From contig CM060731.1 of assembly GCA_030704615.1 (NCBI GenBank), forward strand, positions 33,106,001-33,170,000: a DNA stretch of 64,000 nucleotides, read 5' to 3'. Below the pieces are notes generated by a model. It was not told the DNA's origin and did no database searches. It saw nothing but the letters and a program-made list of their open reading frames with translations. This document shows positions 13,901 to 25,735 of the stretch, in pieces. A program made the translations under genes and the position numbers. Source of the stretch: Takakia lepidozioides (taxonomy: Eukaryota > Streptophyta > Takakiopsida > Takakiales > Takakiaceae). How positions within the stretch are numbered: the stretch's first letter is position 1; every line of letters begins with the position of its first letter.

Positions 13901-16900
13901 AGGCTGAGAATTAGCATTCAAGAGGAAGTCTGGCTGATGCATCTGCAACCCAGGCCTTCTCTTATTAGTGAGGCTCCTCCTTGTCAGTGTCATTGTGTTC
14001 TTCACTGTGATCACCCACACACACCCAGAAGCAATGCTTGAGTGACACTACACCCCTTTGTTGGGAACTAGGCAAAAGTCTGTGGCCTGTTTTGCTAACT
14101 GCTTAACTTGAACTATCTTATTTCTGTGCTCTCTCAAACTCTAATCCACATCTACATATCAGAAAACTAGACCTGCAAAGTGCTTATAGCTTTTCAGGTT
14201 CACTCCACCCTACCTTTCCAGCTCCCTGAACTGACAGGATTTCCCTCTCCATTATATTCAATGTCTATGTACCCAAGGTTTTCATCTCCACAAATGGCCC
14301 TGCCAGAGTGGGGATTTTCCAACTACAACGAAGAAGACAGTTAAAGCTTTGATCAAAATGAACATGAAGATTGGAATGCTGCATTGATATGCCAGGGGAT
14401 TACGGGAGTGCGTCAGTACACTGATAGGGATCATTCCAGCCTTCGCAGATATTGCTGTGAGTTGGCTATGTCAAACCTTACCAAGATTCAGGTTAGGATT
14501 ATGGCTTTGCATAGCAATGCTAGACATTTGTCATTGAAGAAATATGTATGGAATCTTCAATGTGGTTGGCTATTCATGGCAATGGCTTTTTCTGTAACTA
14601 TTGACTACGAGCCATGGCACAGGCGCTGCTGCTTTTGTTCGTGCTCTTCTCAAGCTGGCTGGCATATGTGCTGTTTGAGGACACCATCCAAGGCAAAAGC
14701 CTCTTCACATCATACGGTTCCACTCTCTATCAAATGTCAATCCTGTTTACTACTTCCAACAGTCCTGACGCCTGGTTGCCTGCCTACAAGTAAAGTCTTG
14801 TGCCATGCTTGACGCTACATCCCCCTTACCTTCTGCTGATTGCAGCAGCAGGATATGAGTCTTGTGTGGTTTTTTGGGAGCCTCTTCTTGTTGTGGAACA
14901 TGAGCCCTACAGTGGGGAGAGGAGATGTCCATCTAGCAGGTGATGAACAAAATTCTCAAGTCCTGAACAGAATTGGGTGAATGTCTTGTCTCACAGCAGC
15001 TGAAGGTCAGAACTATGTTCCTGGATTTGCTTAACCCAACAGGAGTCCTTGAAAACGGTTATGAGGCTTGCATGTCTCTAATGACGGTAAAAGTCTGTGG
15101 TGGGGATGCACATGCTTTGAGGTGAGCTCTAGCTCATAAGAGCCGCTTAGGCATCTGATAAATGTGCCACCACCTCTTAACTCTTCGCAAGCCTACACTG
15201 CGAAGAAACAACTAGTCCAATGGGTAGTTAACCTGTTGCAAAGACACTAGAGAGATACCAATTTTTTTCCATCCTGCTGACCTCTAAGCAGGTGTAGACA
15301 GTTCAATGGTGGTTCTGTAGCAACTTCTCCTGGACTTGTTTAGCATCGGTAGTCAAGATTTGAGCTATAACCACTTTTTGTATAGCACATGAAGTAACAA
15401 GGGATGTGAAAGAACTCAAGAGGTCATGTTGGTTTGTGGGGGCTGGGGATGTCAGGGCATCACGGTACAGTGCCATTTTCTTCATCTTGTACATCCTTTT
15501 TGGGGTGTATTTTATCATGAACCTGGTGCTCGCTGTGGTGTATGATAGCTTCAAGGGCCAGGTGTGCTTCACGCTTACAATTGTTCAAATTCAGCAGTCT
15601 AGATGAAGAAGATGAGACTGGCATCCTTTCATTTTATTCGACACCGGATAATACTGATTGTGGTCTCACATCCGCCAAAACCTCTGTCGGAGTACTTCTG
15701 GGCCTCAACATACTTAGACTCCAACACAGATCTATATTTCCCTAGAAGTCCAGGTGGCTTTTGTAATGTGCTTATTGCTGGCTTGATCCTGAGTGGTTCT
15801 TGATGCTGACCGGGCCTGGCAAGGTTTGTAGGAGCCCTGTCTCTGCAGAATCGGCAGTGTGTGTCTTCAGTGGTGTATGCAATGACGAGGGTTTTCTTCT
15901 GTGTTATAGTTTAGGCCTTCGCGCAAACTTGTGTTCAAGTTACTCATGAGGATGTATGGACTGCAGCTGGCCAGGCTCTTGGTTGCATTGGAGGCGAAGA
16001 GGCAGGGAGTCTTAAATGTTGTCTTCAGCCTACTTGATGAGCAGGTACTGGTTTTACTTAAACTCTTCTCATGTCTGTTATTTGCTGACTACGATGATGA
16101 AGTTGGCAAGGTATTAGTCCCACTGTGTTCCAGTGCATTTGGGAGACGCACTGCTTTTAAGGTCCTTTCTTGAGATTTTGTTGGTTATAAAGGAGTAAGG
16201 AGGTATGGATTACTTGTAACTTGTGTTTTCGATGCAGAGGAGAGGCTTCCTTGACATTGCCCAGTGTGCCCGGCTTTTCAGAGAGCTCAATCTGTACCGG
16301 TAATTTGCATCTCAATGCTGCAGAGCAATGGAATATAGATACCCATGTAGACATTGAAATGTGCTGGCTACACCCAAAAGGGTCTCGGGTCATGAATATG
16401 TCAATAAGGGTAGGGCATGTGTTGTTGTGTGAGTACAGAGCAGACAAATCTGCTGTCTCTTGCAGAAGAGATTGGTATTAAAGCCCATTTTGTGACTGTT
16501 AGCTTCATATTGCAATGCAGGACATTACCAAAGATTGCCAATGAAGACATGGAGTCTGTTTTCTATGCGCTGGATGATAGTGGTGACTTCAAGGTTTGTA
16601 TTGGCTACTAGTAGTGTTGTTTCTTTCTTCATTTCAATACTAATAAACCACGAGGCTTATGGACCTTTTCCTTCCCATCATGTGCTAATTGAACAGGGAA
16701 GGACTGAGCAAGGTTGCAGTTTGTTTGGAACAGATCAACAGGGAGGAGTTTGCTGACCTTTGCAGTGCCATATTCTTACAGTTTGACAAAGCAGAGGAGG
16801 TGAGCCAGTTTCAGAATCCTAAATCCTGTGTATTCTTGTTGATGGATACAGGGGAGAGATTGTACAATGCATAGAGCTATGCAAATTACTCTCCGTTGTG

Positions 16901-19900
16901 CCTGTGTGCCTCACTCTCTCCCGATCTTTGAGAGTCTTGTAGCATGCAGAATCTGTGACACCTCTGAATGGTTAGTCTATGCTTAAAAGATCATGTTATG
17001 TGTAACACACACTCTGCACTGTGCTTCAATACTAAATGACAGTGGGTGCTGGATGCAGCCATCTATGCTGGAATGCTTTCCTGCACTTTATAAGTCAAAC
17101 CAATTTGAGGTGTTGAAGCAATTTGTGAAAAGCAAGCTGTTTGAGTACATAGTTGGTGGCATGCTTCTCCTCAACCTGGTGACTGTCATTGTGGAAACCA
17201 CTGTACGTTGCCTCTCTACTTTGGTTTGCATTTTATGTGGAGGCAGAGAAAGGAATCTGAGAAAGAGACAAAGATACTATTTCAAGTATATCACAGGGCC
17301 CATGGTTGTTCCCCTTTTTCCCTGCAAAAATTGAAAGCACGAGAAAAGTAGAAAGAGGATGGAATAAAACTGGAGTTTTGTGACATCCACAAAAATCCCA
17401 AGGGAAGAGTCCTCATGGAATAGTAACCCTTCAGGAGTTGGTTGTAGGTTTCAGCCCACCAAGATAAGTAAGACACAGACCGGAAATGTCCATCCTGCTC
17501 CTTTATAGCTAAGAACAGTTAGTTCATATGGAATTGAGTGTTGTTGGTGTACACACTGGCATAGGGTTGGAAAGGATGAGGTCAGCCCCAGCACTGCTGC
17601 TCAAGCTCCCAAACTGACACAGAAGTGATTAACAAAGTTCATTGGTTGGAGGATGGGATTGCAGCTGGACATTGAAAACAGTTCATCGCAGCGCGTATGG
17701 CAGGAGGTGGAGTTTGCTTTTGGTAAGTTCAGCATTTCACATTATTCGTCCTTCCTTTTTTTAATACTACCCGGGAAGGTGCATGCAACTAATTATGACA
17801 AACAACCAACTGTTCAGACCTGCAATCAGAGAAGAATGGATGCTTCTTGGACAAAGGTGGATTGGACTTTTGGAGGGGTGTTCTGCTGCCAGCCAGCTGT
17901 TTAATAACGAGCATAGTGTCATAGAGAATGAAACTGGCAGCCCAGAAGTAGAGAGAAGTATGAACTGCTCTGGCATAGGCCAAGGAAGATGACATGGCTG
18001 GAGACTGGCAGGTGGATGGGCTGGCCTGGCCCCTATGGAGCAATGGATGGATTCTCAGAGGGGGTTGTAATGAAAGGGTTGGCTGGATGGGACATCAGGA
18101 TGGGTGTATGTGGTGGAAATGGTTCTAAAAGTAGTCGTATACGGTGCCCGGAACTATTGGCGATCAGTGCAGAATCGATTTGACTTTGTGATTACAGTGA
18201 CTATAGGTAGGTCAATCCCATGTTGTCTTTGTTTACAAGGTGTGTTGCTATGATGTTGCAGTGGGTTAGGTTTGGAGCAAATTGCCTGTCTGATCTGATG
18301 GCAAGTGCTAGCCATACTTGTGTGTGAAAGTATGTTCTAATTGATGCAATGGGATACGGAGTGTTTCTGCAAGACGTTAGTGCTGAATTCATTGGTGGGA
18401 CTCATCAGTGGTGGCGGAGACTTTGGCTCTTGCTTTGCCCAACAGATTACCTATTTTCGGCAACTCAGAATGGTACTTCCTTATGTTGCTTGGAAGTCCC
18501 AAAAGTTGTTCAGACAGCCATATAAGACCGCAGGGCTGATGTCACTGGTTTCCCATGTTAGGTCCCATGCTGGTATGTGTTGTGTGTATAGCTATTTGGC
18601 TTCCCCAGTTGTATAGAGCTCAATATGCAATCTTTGGGCAATGACTTCTATCTAAGCACCTGTTTTTGTAAGTGCCATGTATCTTTATGCATCGTGGCTT
18701 TCTCATCATAATTCAGAAATGTAATTTTCTATCAGCAGGTTATAATCTTTTCACATCTCTTGAGTGACTGGTGGTGATTGAAGAAAATAAACAGATAAGA
18801 TGGGGGTGATAATTTCTGATATGGTGTACGTGACAGGATTCGGTACCTTTTGATTGCGAGGTTGCTCCGGCTGACGCGTCTTCTGTTGTTAGTAGAACGC
18901 TACAAAGTCATCCTTGAGACTTTCTTCGAGCTCATTCCCAGCCTCATGCCCTACCTGGGCATTGTTTTCTGCCTCATGTGCTTCTTTTGCTCCCTTGGCA
19001 TTCAGGTATGCCGGTTGAATAATGACTAGAGGTGTTGTTAAGCTTTTGGAAAGCAAGAGGCTAAAATAGTAGGAGGACAAAAATGCAGGAGGGCATTGAC
19101 AAGTCAAAGAATATAGTGGAGAGTTCTTTGGCGAAATAATCATGTTGCTACATCCATCAACCCCATTGGCTAGCCCTTTTGATGTTCGCCGTGGCAAGTG
19201 TGCAGCTTTTTGGTGGTCTCGTTTATGCTGGAAACCCTAAGCTTGAGGGCTCAGAAATATTTGCCAATGAGTATCCATATTTAGAGAAAATCAGTGACTG
19301 CATTATTTCTGGGAGTTATAATGGGGGGAGGGGGAGTACGGCCTGACCTCTAACTCTGGATCATCAATGTGAGAGTAGCAGATCTGTGTGTTTGTTATGA
19401 CAGATTCAGTACCATCTGTGTTATTGCCAACTGTCTTAGTTTAAGGACCTTTAAATCATAGGCCATTTCGGGTATTAAAATCAGATATATAAGAACTCAA
19501 ATGTTTGACATAGTACTTAACTATGGACAGTTACATGGTTATCAACTTCAACGACTTCGCATCTGGCATGGTCACGGTGTTTAATTTGCTCGTCACGAGT
19601 AATTGGCACATTTTTATGGATGTACGGCCTTCTTACCTTCTACCTACAGTCCGCTTTGCTGTCTTGGATCTTGGTCTTCTCAAGTTAACCTGTACTCCAT
19701 GTTGAGGTGCAAACTCCTCCAGCAGGAGAGGTGCTGCTGGATACAAGGAGAGAAGAAAGAAATGAAAGGAACTTTATAACAACCGCTGAATGCTCAAACA
19801 GCATATAGGACAAAGGAGAATAGAAATTCAGACAGAAGAGTGTGGCCCCAAAAAACCAGCCCCTGCAACCATAAAATGATGTATCACAGTGGGAGATTCT

Positions 19901-21577
19901 CTAAGGGGGAGAGATAGACAGTGACACAGAAGAGGAATAAATCTACTGTCAGTTTTCAGTTATCTGCTCTGTTTTGAAATGATAGGGACACCAAAGCATC
20001 ACACCTTTGTGCTACATGTGTACTGAGGCTGGTGAGGCTTTGTGGGGCTTTGCAGGGCTATGCTGAGCTGACGGGCCATTGGTGGACGATCTTCTACTTT
20101 TGGAGCTTCTACGTCATTACAGTACTTTTTCTTTTTAATCTGGTATCCTCCTCTTGTCAAACGACTGTGCTGAAAGTGTCCACATGTTCTGTTGATCTAG
20201 GCTGTTTTTCTTGTTCTTGACATGTCTACAGTCAGCCAGGTTTGGACTTCAATTCAATTCAGTTTATTTCATACCAGCACACCCACATTAAGAGAGCATG
20301 GAGTGGTCTTACACCTCAAAACCAAGAGGACAGGGTTCTGAAGTAGCCAACCATGGGAGTGAAAAGCTGTGCACTCACTGAATGCTTGGCAAGGTTGGAT
20401 CGCCTGTGGAACTAGTCTCAGGTTGCATGCCTAGTTGCTACAGAAATAAACCATCGAATACCTCCTCAGTGATGGGACCTAGGCCCTGCAATTGGTGGAA
20501 GTTGGCGTAGGGGGATGAATGTCTGAGGAAATGCCCATATAGCAGATTTCCAGCAGAGGCATCCGACCCTGAAGATTTTCCCTGCACTTGGAGCAAAGGT
20601 TTCGTTGCAGCGGCCAGTCTTTGCCTGGGTTGGAGAAGTCTCCAATTCATTTCAGTGTCTGACATCATGGAGAAATTCATTGTCTGGTGCGAAGAGAAAT
20701 CGCTTAGGCCACATGTCAACAGACATGGGTCAAATCAAACAGCATATGTCAGTAGTTAGCAAATGACGGGGCGTTGTGTTTGGGGTGTTCTCAACAGATT
20801 GCAGCATTTGTACTGGAAGCTTTTTTTGCACAGATGGAAATGAGCTCATCTCAGAAAAATGACAATAGTGGGGAATCGGGAACCCAGGTTTACTTTCCTC
20901 TTAATAATTGGTCTTTAGGATGTTGCCCCATTTCAGAGTTCTTCAATAAGCAGGTTCTGAGCTATGTTCCACTTTAGTAACTGATTTCCTCAGAAGGGAG
21001 AGTCCAAATGCTTAGAAGAGAGAGTTCAATGGAAGTTTCAAGACATGCTGTGCTTTTTTGAGGGGTAACTGTGCTGGGTTGTATTTTTCTGTGAAGAGTC
21101 ATATCCTGCTCAAGATTTGTTTTCAATTTGTATGGAAATGGTTCGGATCTCTCAAGATTATTTCCTTCCTCTCAGTCTCATCCATTTGTGTCTATGCATG
21201 CAGGCTAGCAAAAGAGATCCTCATCGCAGGGCCCAGAGGTTCGACTTCCTTCATGGTCAATTTGCAATAATTATGTGTATTACATGTACCTTGGTTGCAG
21301 GAATCTTGGTCTAGAGTAGGAAGAAGTGAGTCCTGACTGTGGAACTGCTCAAGTCATGTCCTGAATGCACTTGGATCTACCAATCACCTCCTACTCTTGG
21401 CTTCAAATGCTAGACTGGCTTAGTGGAATTTCTCACCTACTTTGTATTGTTGCCCATGTGTTTGATGATACGGAAATTTGGGATGGATATTGCAGGGCCA
21501 AGGAAGGCAATGTTCGGACCCTTCTGAACCATATCGTCAGTGAGGAGTTAGAGAAGACAAAGTCCATCAACCATTAA
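10945..21577 (+). CDS. TPC1: Two-pore calcium channel TPC1, copy A
   Basis: TPC1 is the vacuolar (SV) cation channel, gated by voltage and cytosolic Ca2+, with two Shaker-like six-TM domains joined by two EF-hands. Exons: 10945-11109, 11593-11736, 11887-11994, 13161-13253, 13687-13820, 14623-14789, 15456-15561, 15967-16044, 16238-16299, 16521-16593, 16734-16799, 17059-17202, 17665-17722, 18099-18206, 18409-18472, 18837-19005, 19206-19270, 19531-19621, 20056-20142, 20798-20887, 21204-21238, 21496-21577. All phases join except between 13820 and 14623, where an exon of about 61 nt (S4-S5 linker and S5 of domain I) is expected but not found; with it the protein would be about 749 residues (Arabidopsis 733). 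Seen: N-terminal EESLL sorting signal, pore [12 protein letters not shown]-hand 2 DDSGDFKINREE, domain II sensor arginines in [13 protein letters not shown], and filter [10 protein letters not shown]. No other stop or frameshift was found. Whether it works depends on the missing exon. Confidence 0.9.
12057..12218 (-). repeat. LINE-B 3'-end fragment in TPC1 copy A intron 3
   Basis: It is the minus-strand counterpart of the LINE-B 3' end (compare 42660-42920 and 50431-50688), including the 'caaactggac' and 'ggccacaaggctac' type segments. A matching fragment lies in the same intron and relative orientation in copy B, so it inserted before the duplication. Confidence 0.7.
12235..12660 (-). repeat. 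Two old LINE-A 3' tails in TPC1 copy A intron 3
   Basis: Two antisense LINE-A tail fragments, about 12235-12420 and 12530-12660, recognised by decayed cores such as 'ggtactttataatgtcagcg'. Counterparts are at about 44530-44697 and 44265-44405 in copy B. They are more diverged than the young copies at 25.4 and 35.9 kb. Confidence 0.7.
14203..14610 (+). other. Unrecognised open-frame segment in TPC1 intron 5, copy A
   Basis: After an acceptor-like site the DNA reads in one frame as [15 protein letters not shown] and on through DRDHSSLRR to QVRIMA, with one stop near 14341. The same stretch is in copy B (about 40345-39960, open for over 110 codons) and, frameshifted, in copy C (about 3650-3240). 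I do not recognise the peptide. It is not TPC1-like and may be an old transposon or captured fragment, or intron sequence open by chance. Confidence 0.35.
19745..19890 (-). repeat. Old LINE-A 3' tail in TPC1 copy A intron 19
   Basis: A decayed antisense LINE-A tail ('gaaatgaaaggaactttata' type start). A matching fragment sits in the same intron of copy B at about 34230-34310, so it predates the duplication. Confidence 0.65.
20438..20719 (-). other. Antisense open frame in TPC1 intron 20, unrecognised
   Basis: A 93-codon frame opposite to TPC1, containing [37 protein letters not shown] and [14 protein letters not shown]. The same words are read from the plus strand of copy B (about 33330-33580) but need a frame change there. 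The residue composition looks protein-like, yet I recognise no family. It may be a captured gene fragment carried by the TPC1 ancestor. Confidence 0.35.
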
Positions 21578-22549
21578 ATGACCCAGCAATCCCCATCGCA
21601 CGTATTTTTTCTGGATCCTGCAGCTTTATGTACTTACTCTGATGAAGGTGAGGTTAGAAAATAAAATGTGGCCCTCAATCCAAGCTTTGCAACGACCCTG
21701 AGCATGGTAATTATTGATCAACACTTGATTTGCTATGAGTAGTACAAGTAATGCAAATCACATTTTGGCCAACCCACTCCAGCATCTCGCTGTCCCAGAT
21801 GCCTCCATGGGTGGCCCAAGAGAGAGATGACTCCAATCAAAGCTGGCGTAAATAAGAGCTTCTTCCCCCTTGGCGCTTACTGGCCTTTGGGGGCTCTATC
21901 AAGCGCATCCAACTATAATACGATTTGTCTGCTTTTAATTTTTCACTTGTTAAGGACGAGTGTTGTAAGAGAACAGTAGAGATGTTGAGTTGTGTGGAAG
22001 GTGAAAAGTTTTGCTTAAGGTATTGAAGTTCAAATTATATGCCCCTCACCGAGCACATGCAGTGAGTGGAGCGGTGTTCCAACCACACTGGCAAGGAGTA
22101 GTGGTGTATATTTTTCATGTTTACTGTGAAAAGCCTGATGGGAGACTTGATCATGTTAACAGGCGATGTGTGTTCAACAGTAAATGTTCAATGTTGTCTT
22201 CAGAGCATCATATTCTCTGCATCCTCTATGTGCCTATCAAGCATCAGCGCTTGGGGAGAAGTTAGCAAGGAAATGTCATCTTAGCTGTTCTAGAGCACGC
22301 TCACATACTCTCTTTGCGAACCGCAACTGAATGTATTAGACAGATTTAGCATAGTTGGAGTTGACAAGCCACACAGCAGATGTGTACTCCATGGCAGGCC
22401 CAATAACGTTGCAAAGCATGGTCCTTTTCATTTCAGTATAGTCTATCCAACGTTTAGTGAGGCCCAACGCTTTGCATTTAGCTGTTTGGATTTGGACCAC
22501 GTTCAGTATATGGGAGTCCCTGGAGGAACAAGGAGAGAGTGTGTGTGTG
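21578..22549. other. 3' flank of TPC1 copy A
   Basis: It contains the TPC1 3' UTR and then sequence with no recognised gene. Similarity to copy B stops close to the stop codon. A (GT)n tract ends at 22554, where the Copia element inserted. Confidence 0.4.
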
Positions 22550-22554
22550 TGTGC

Positions 22555-22743
22555 TGTTGGTTTCTAAATGAACAGTACATTCATCCAAAAACATTTTGTG
22601 ACTAGTCTGTACTACTATAAGTACTATTGGAGTACGCTTCTCTTGTTGTTGGCGAGGTTAGCTACCTCTGATAATACAGAAAGTACACTATGAGCTACAG
22701 CGTGTTTCTTCTTGATTCTAATGTCTTTGCCTAAGATCCAACA
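22555..22743 (+). repeat. Copia-1 5' LTR
   Basis: 189 bp, TGTTGG...CCAACA, paired with the 3' LTR at 27573-27758. It differs from that copy mainly by 'actattgga' versus 'acttgga' and by a few bases around 22655. Confidence 0.92.
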
Positions 22744-22814
22744 GGTTATGGGCCCACATGGCAAGGTCTAGAACCAAGAAACAGCTATAGTTGTAGAGAA
22801 CTATCGTTGTAGAG

Positions 22815-23566
22815 ATGGATAGCAAGGAGGTAGCGCATGTTAGGAAATTTGATGGAAAGAATTTTTCCTTATGGCGATACCAGATGGAGATGATTTTTCA
22901 CGCCAAGAGGCTGATGAAAATAGTGAACGGCACTGAGTCGTTGGAAGATGCAGAAGATGAAGACGAATGGAACAACAGAAGCAATCAGGCTAGAGTTCTG
23001 ATAGCGTCAGCCATTGATGAAAGTATTTTGGAGATGTTGATACAATGTGAGACTGCTCCAGAGATGTGGAATAGGCTCAAGGCCATCCAGGAGCAGAGGT
23101 CTAGAGAGAATATTCATATTCTTCAGAGCAGTTTCTGTGAGTACAAACTACAGAAGGGCGATAGCATGGCTAAGCATATCTCTAAGGTAGAGAATATGGC
23201 GAAAGAGATCACTGATCTAGGAGTCATCATACCAGAGAAACTTGTCATTACTAAGATCATGTGTAGTCTTCCACCAAGTTACAGACATGTCATGTCTGCT
23301 TGGGATTGCTTGCCTGAGGATTCCCAGACGAAACAAAATCTTACAATCTGTCTACTCAAGGAAGAGAGCCTTAATCAGCTGCAAGGCACAGATGAGATTG
23401 AGAGTGATAAAGCTTTTTGGTCAAAGACATATGTACACACTATCGACACAAGGACAAGTATAGACCAGATAGTGAGAAAATCAAAGCGTTAAAGAAGGTG
23501 ACTCCCTGCCACAATTGTGGAGAGGTAGGTCACTGGCACAGAGAGTGTCAGAACAAGGGAAGGTAG
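22815..23566 (+). pseudogene. Copia-1 gag
   Basis: Starts at the ATG at 22815 with a UBN2-type Gag (KFDGKNFSLWRYQMEMIF, then EMWNRLKAIQEQRS and SLPPSYRHVMSAWD). A frameshift near 23440 moves the reading to another frame, where the CCHC zinc knuckle CHNCGEVGHWHREC follows (about 23510-23551), then a TAG at 23564. Gag packages the element RNA into virus-like particles. This copy cannot make the whole protein. Confidence 0.85.
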
Positions 23567-23644
23567 GCCAAATGGAAGCAAGATACGAAGAGTGAGGCAA
23601 ATTTTTCTGGTACCAGTGAGGAGAATGAAAGGAGTGTAGCACTC

Positions 23645-25373
23645 GTGGTACAATCCAAGTTGTGTGAGGTAGATCCTTCTAAGAGTGGTGACAAAATTCA
23701 AGGCACAGTAGCATTCATGATCAGTTCACAAGCCTTGTTGATGTCAGGAAGTGATGAAACATGGTATGCAGACGGAGGAGCGTCTGAACACATGACTGAC
23801 AGACGTGAATGGTTCAAAACCTTCAAGGCTGTGGAAGAAGGTAAATGGCCTGTACTTGTCGCAGATGACAACCGGCTGTGGGTCACTGGAACAGGAGATG
23901 TTGAAATTAAGAGATACATCGGTGGTGTTTGGCTTCATGGCACTATAAAGAATGTTTTATACGTTCCTAAACTGAGGAGAAACCTTTTTTCTATCAGTCA
24001 AGCTGCTGACCACAATGTCTATACGAGTTATAGAAAGTATGACTGCATAATGAGAGACCGAGCAGGAGATGGAAAGATAGTGCTCACAGGGTCAAGAGTG
24101 GGGAAACTTTATAAGTTGAACCTAAGATGGTACAGTCGTCCATGGCTAATATTATTGTCAATGATTCTCCAGTCCAAGCTTCTTCTGAGACTTCAGAAGT
24201 AAATGATAAGATGAGTGATGCACAACTGTGGCATGAACGAATGGCACATATCAGTGTCAAGACAATACAGAAAATGGAGATCAAAAATGTTGTTGAAGGT
24301 CTTAAGATTAGGAATCCTAAGAGAGAGGTCAACCATTTCTGTGAAGGCTGTATATATGGAAACAATGTCGTTCAAGCTATTCCTCTGATCCCCAGAAGAT
24401 TGGGTCTCATGTCCCAGGAGAGTTTTTCCATTCAGATATCTGTGGACCAATGTCCAAGAAATCTATCTCAGGTGCTTTCTATTACATTCTTTTCAAGGAT
24501 GACTCAACTGGTTTCCGCTTCATTTACTTTGTCATGAACAAGTCAGAAGCATTTGCTTGCTTCAAGAGTCTAGAACAAGAGGTTTTCCAACAAATCAAGA
24601 CTAAGATAGTTCAGCTTCGGACAGATAGAGGAGGGGAGTATATTGGAAGAGCCTTTGAAGAATATCTTCTCAATAGAGGTGTTCGTCATGAGAAGAGTGC
24701 TCCATACACTCCAGAGCAGAATGGATATGTTGAGCGTGATAATCGAACCATTGTAGAGGCTGTCAGAAGCATGTTGCATGCTAAGCTCCTACCTTTGGGC
24801 AGAAGCGGCAAACACAGCTGTTTATGTTCTCAATAGAACAACGTGTAAGCAAACAGAAGGGAGCACTCCTTACGAACTGTGGTATAAGGAGAAGTCAGTT
24901 GCTCACCTCAGGGTTTTTGGTTGTAATGCATTCAAGCATGTCCCGAAGGCACTGCGCAAAAAGTTGGATCCAAAGGGTCAGCCCGATCACAAGAAAGATT
25001 TCAATCGGTGCAGACGTTGAGTTTGATGAAAATTCATCAACCATTTCAAGCACAGCAGAAGTCTATCCGACAAGGGTAAGCGAGATTCTTAGATCTTACA
25101 AACCCTATCAGAGAAAATGTCCATGCACATGTGCCTCAAGTACCTGCAATTGATGAAGTGCATGTACCAGTACCTCAAGTACCTGCAATCGATGAAGTTC
25201 AGATTGAAGTGCCAAACAATCAGAATGAGAATACTCCAGAGATTGTATCACAACCTAGGGCACGTCATCCACCGAATCGTTTTGGGGAATGGGACATGTC
25301 AAGGAAGCGTGGAGAGACTTCCCATGCGTGCATTGCAGAAGACAGTTACGAGGAAGATGAGCCGAGGTTCCAG
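23645..25373 (+). pseudogene. Copia-1 protease and integrase part of pol
   Basis: The protease active-site region reads WYADGGASEHMT (about 23762-23797), with Gly where DSGA usually has Ser. It is followed by the GAG-pre-integrase segment LWHERMAHISVKTI and the integrase core with LRTDRGGEY and TPEQNGYVERDNRT. At least three frame changes (near 24190, 24500 and 24800) break it. The 3' part runs into a Val/Pro-rich repeat with VPQVPAIDEVHVPVPQVPAI before the LINE insertion. Confidence 0.85.
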
Positions 25374-25735
25374 GATGAAATGAAATGAAATGAAATGGTG
25401 CTTTATAACGTCCGCGGAAAGCTCATAGAGCTTATCGGACAAAATGGAAGAAAACATGAGAGAGGAACAAATCCAGAAACCACAATTAATGTTCTAGCGA
25501 TTGTCTAAGGGTGAAGGCCTCGTGCAGGTACGCTGCCAAGCATTTTTTATCCTCATAGTGGAAGACATCAGTGAGAGTTTGGGTTCCACTGAATAAACAG
25601 TGGAATCTCCCACGGATCTCGTAGTATAGAGGGCAGTAGAAGAACAAGTGTTCTTCAGTTTCAATTTCCTTGCTGCGCCCTATGCAAGCTGGACATAGGC
25701 GGTCCTCCCGTTGCAGGTTTTCCCCAAATATTTTC
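25374..25735 (-). mobile_element. 5'-truncated LINE-A inserted in Copia-1
   Basis: Minus strand. It starts at the plus-strand left with (GAAAT)n and the conserved tail, followed by the last about 80 codons of LINE-A ORF2 ([31 protein letters not shown]) ending SLEH. Its tail is almost identical to the copy at 35937-36098, so both are recent. It separates integrase from RT in the Copia element. Confidence 0.9.

Noticed and set aside
14436-14490. 43-nt candidate for the missing TPC1 exon 6 (cttcgcag acceptor, gttagg donor)
   Set aside because: Phase fits, but the peptide ([14 protein letters not shown]) is not hydrophobic and does not resemble the S4-S5 region.
14384-14812. 142-codon plus-strand frame
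   Set aside because: Its second half is TPC1 exon 7 read in the wrong frame; the correct frame gives the pore I sequence.
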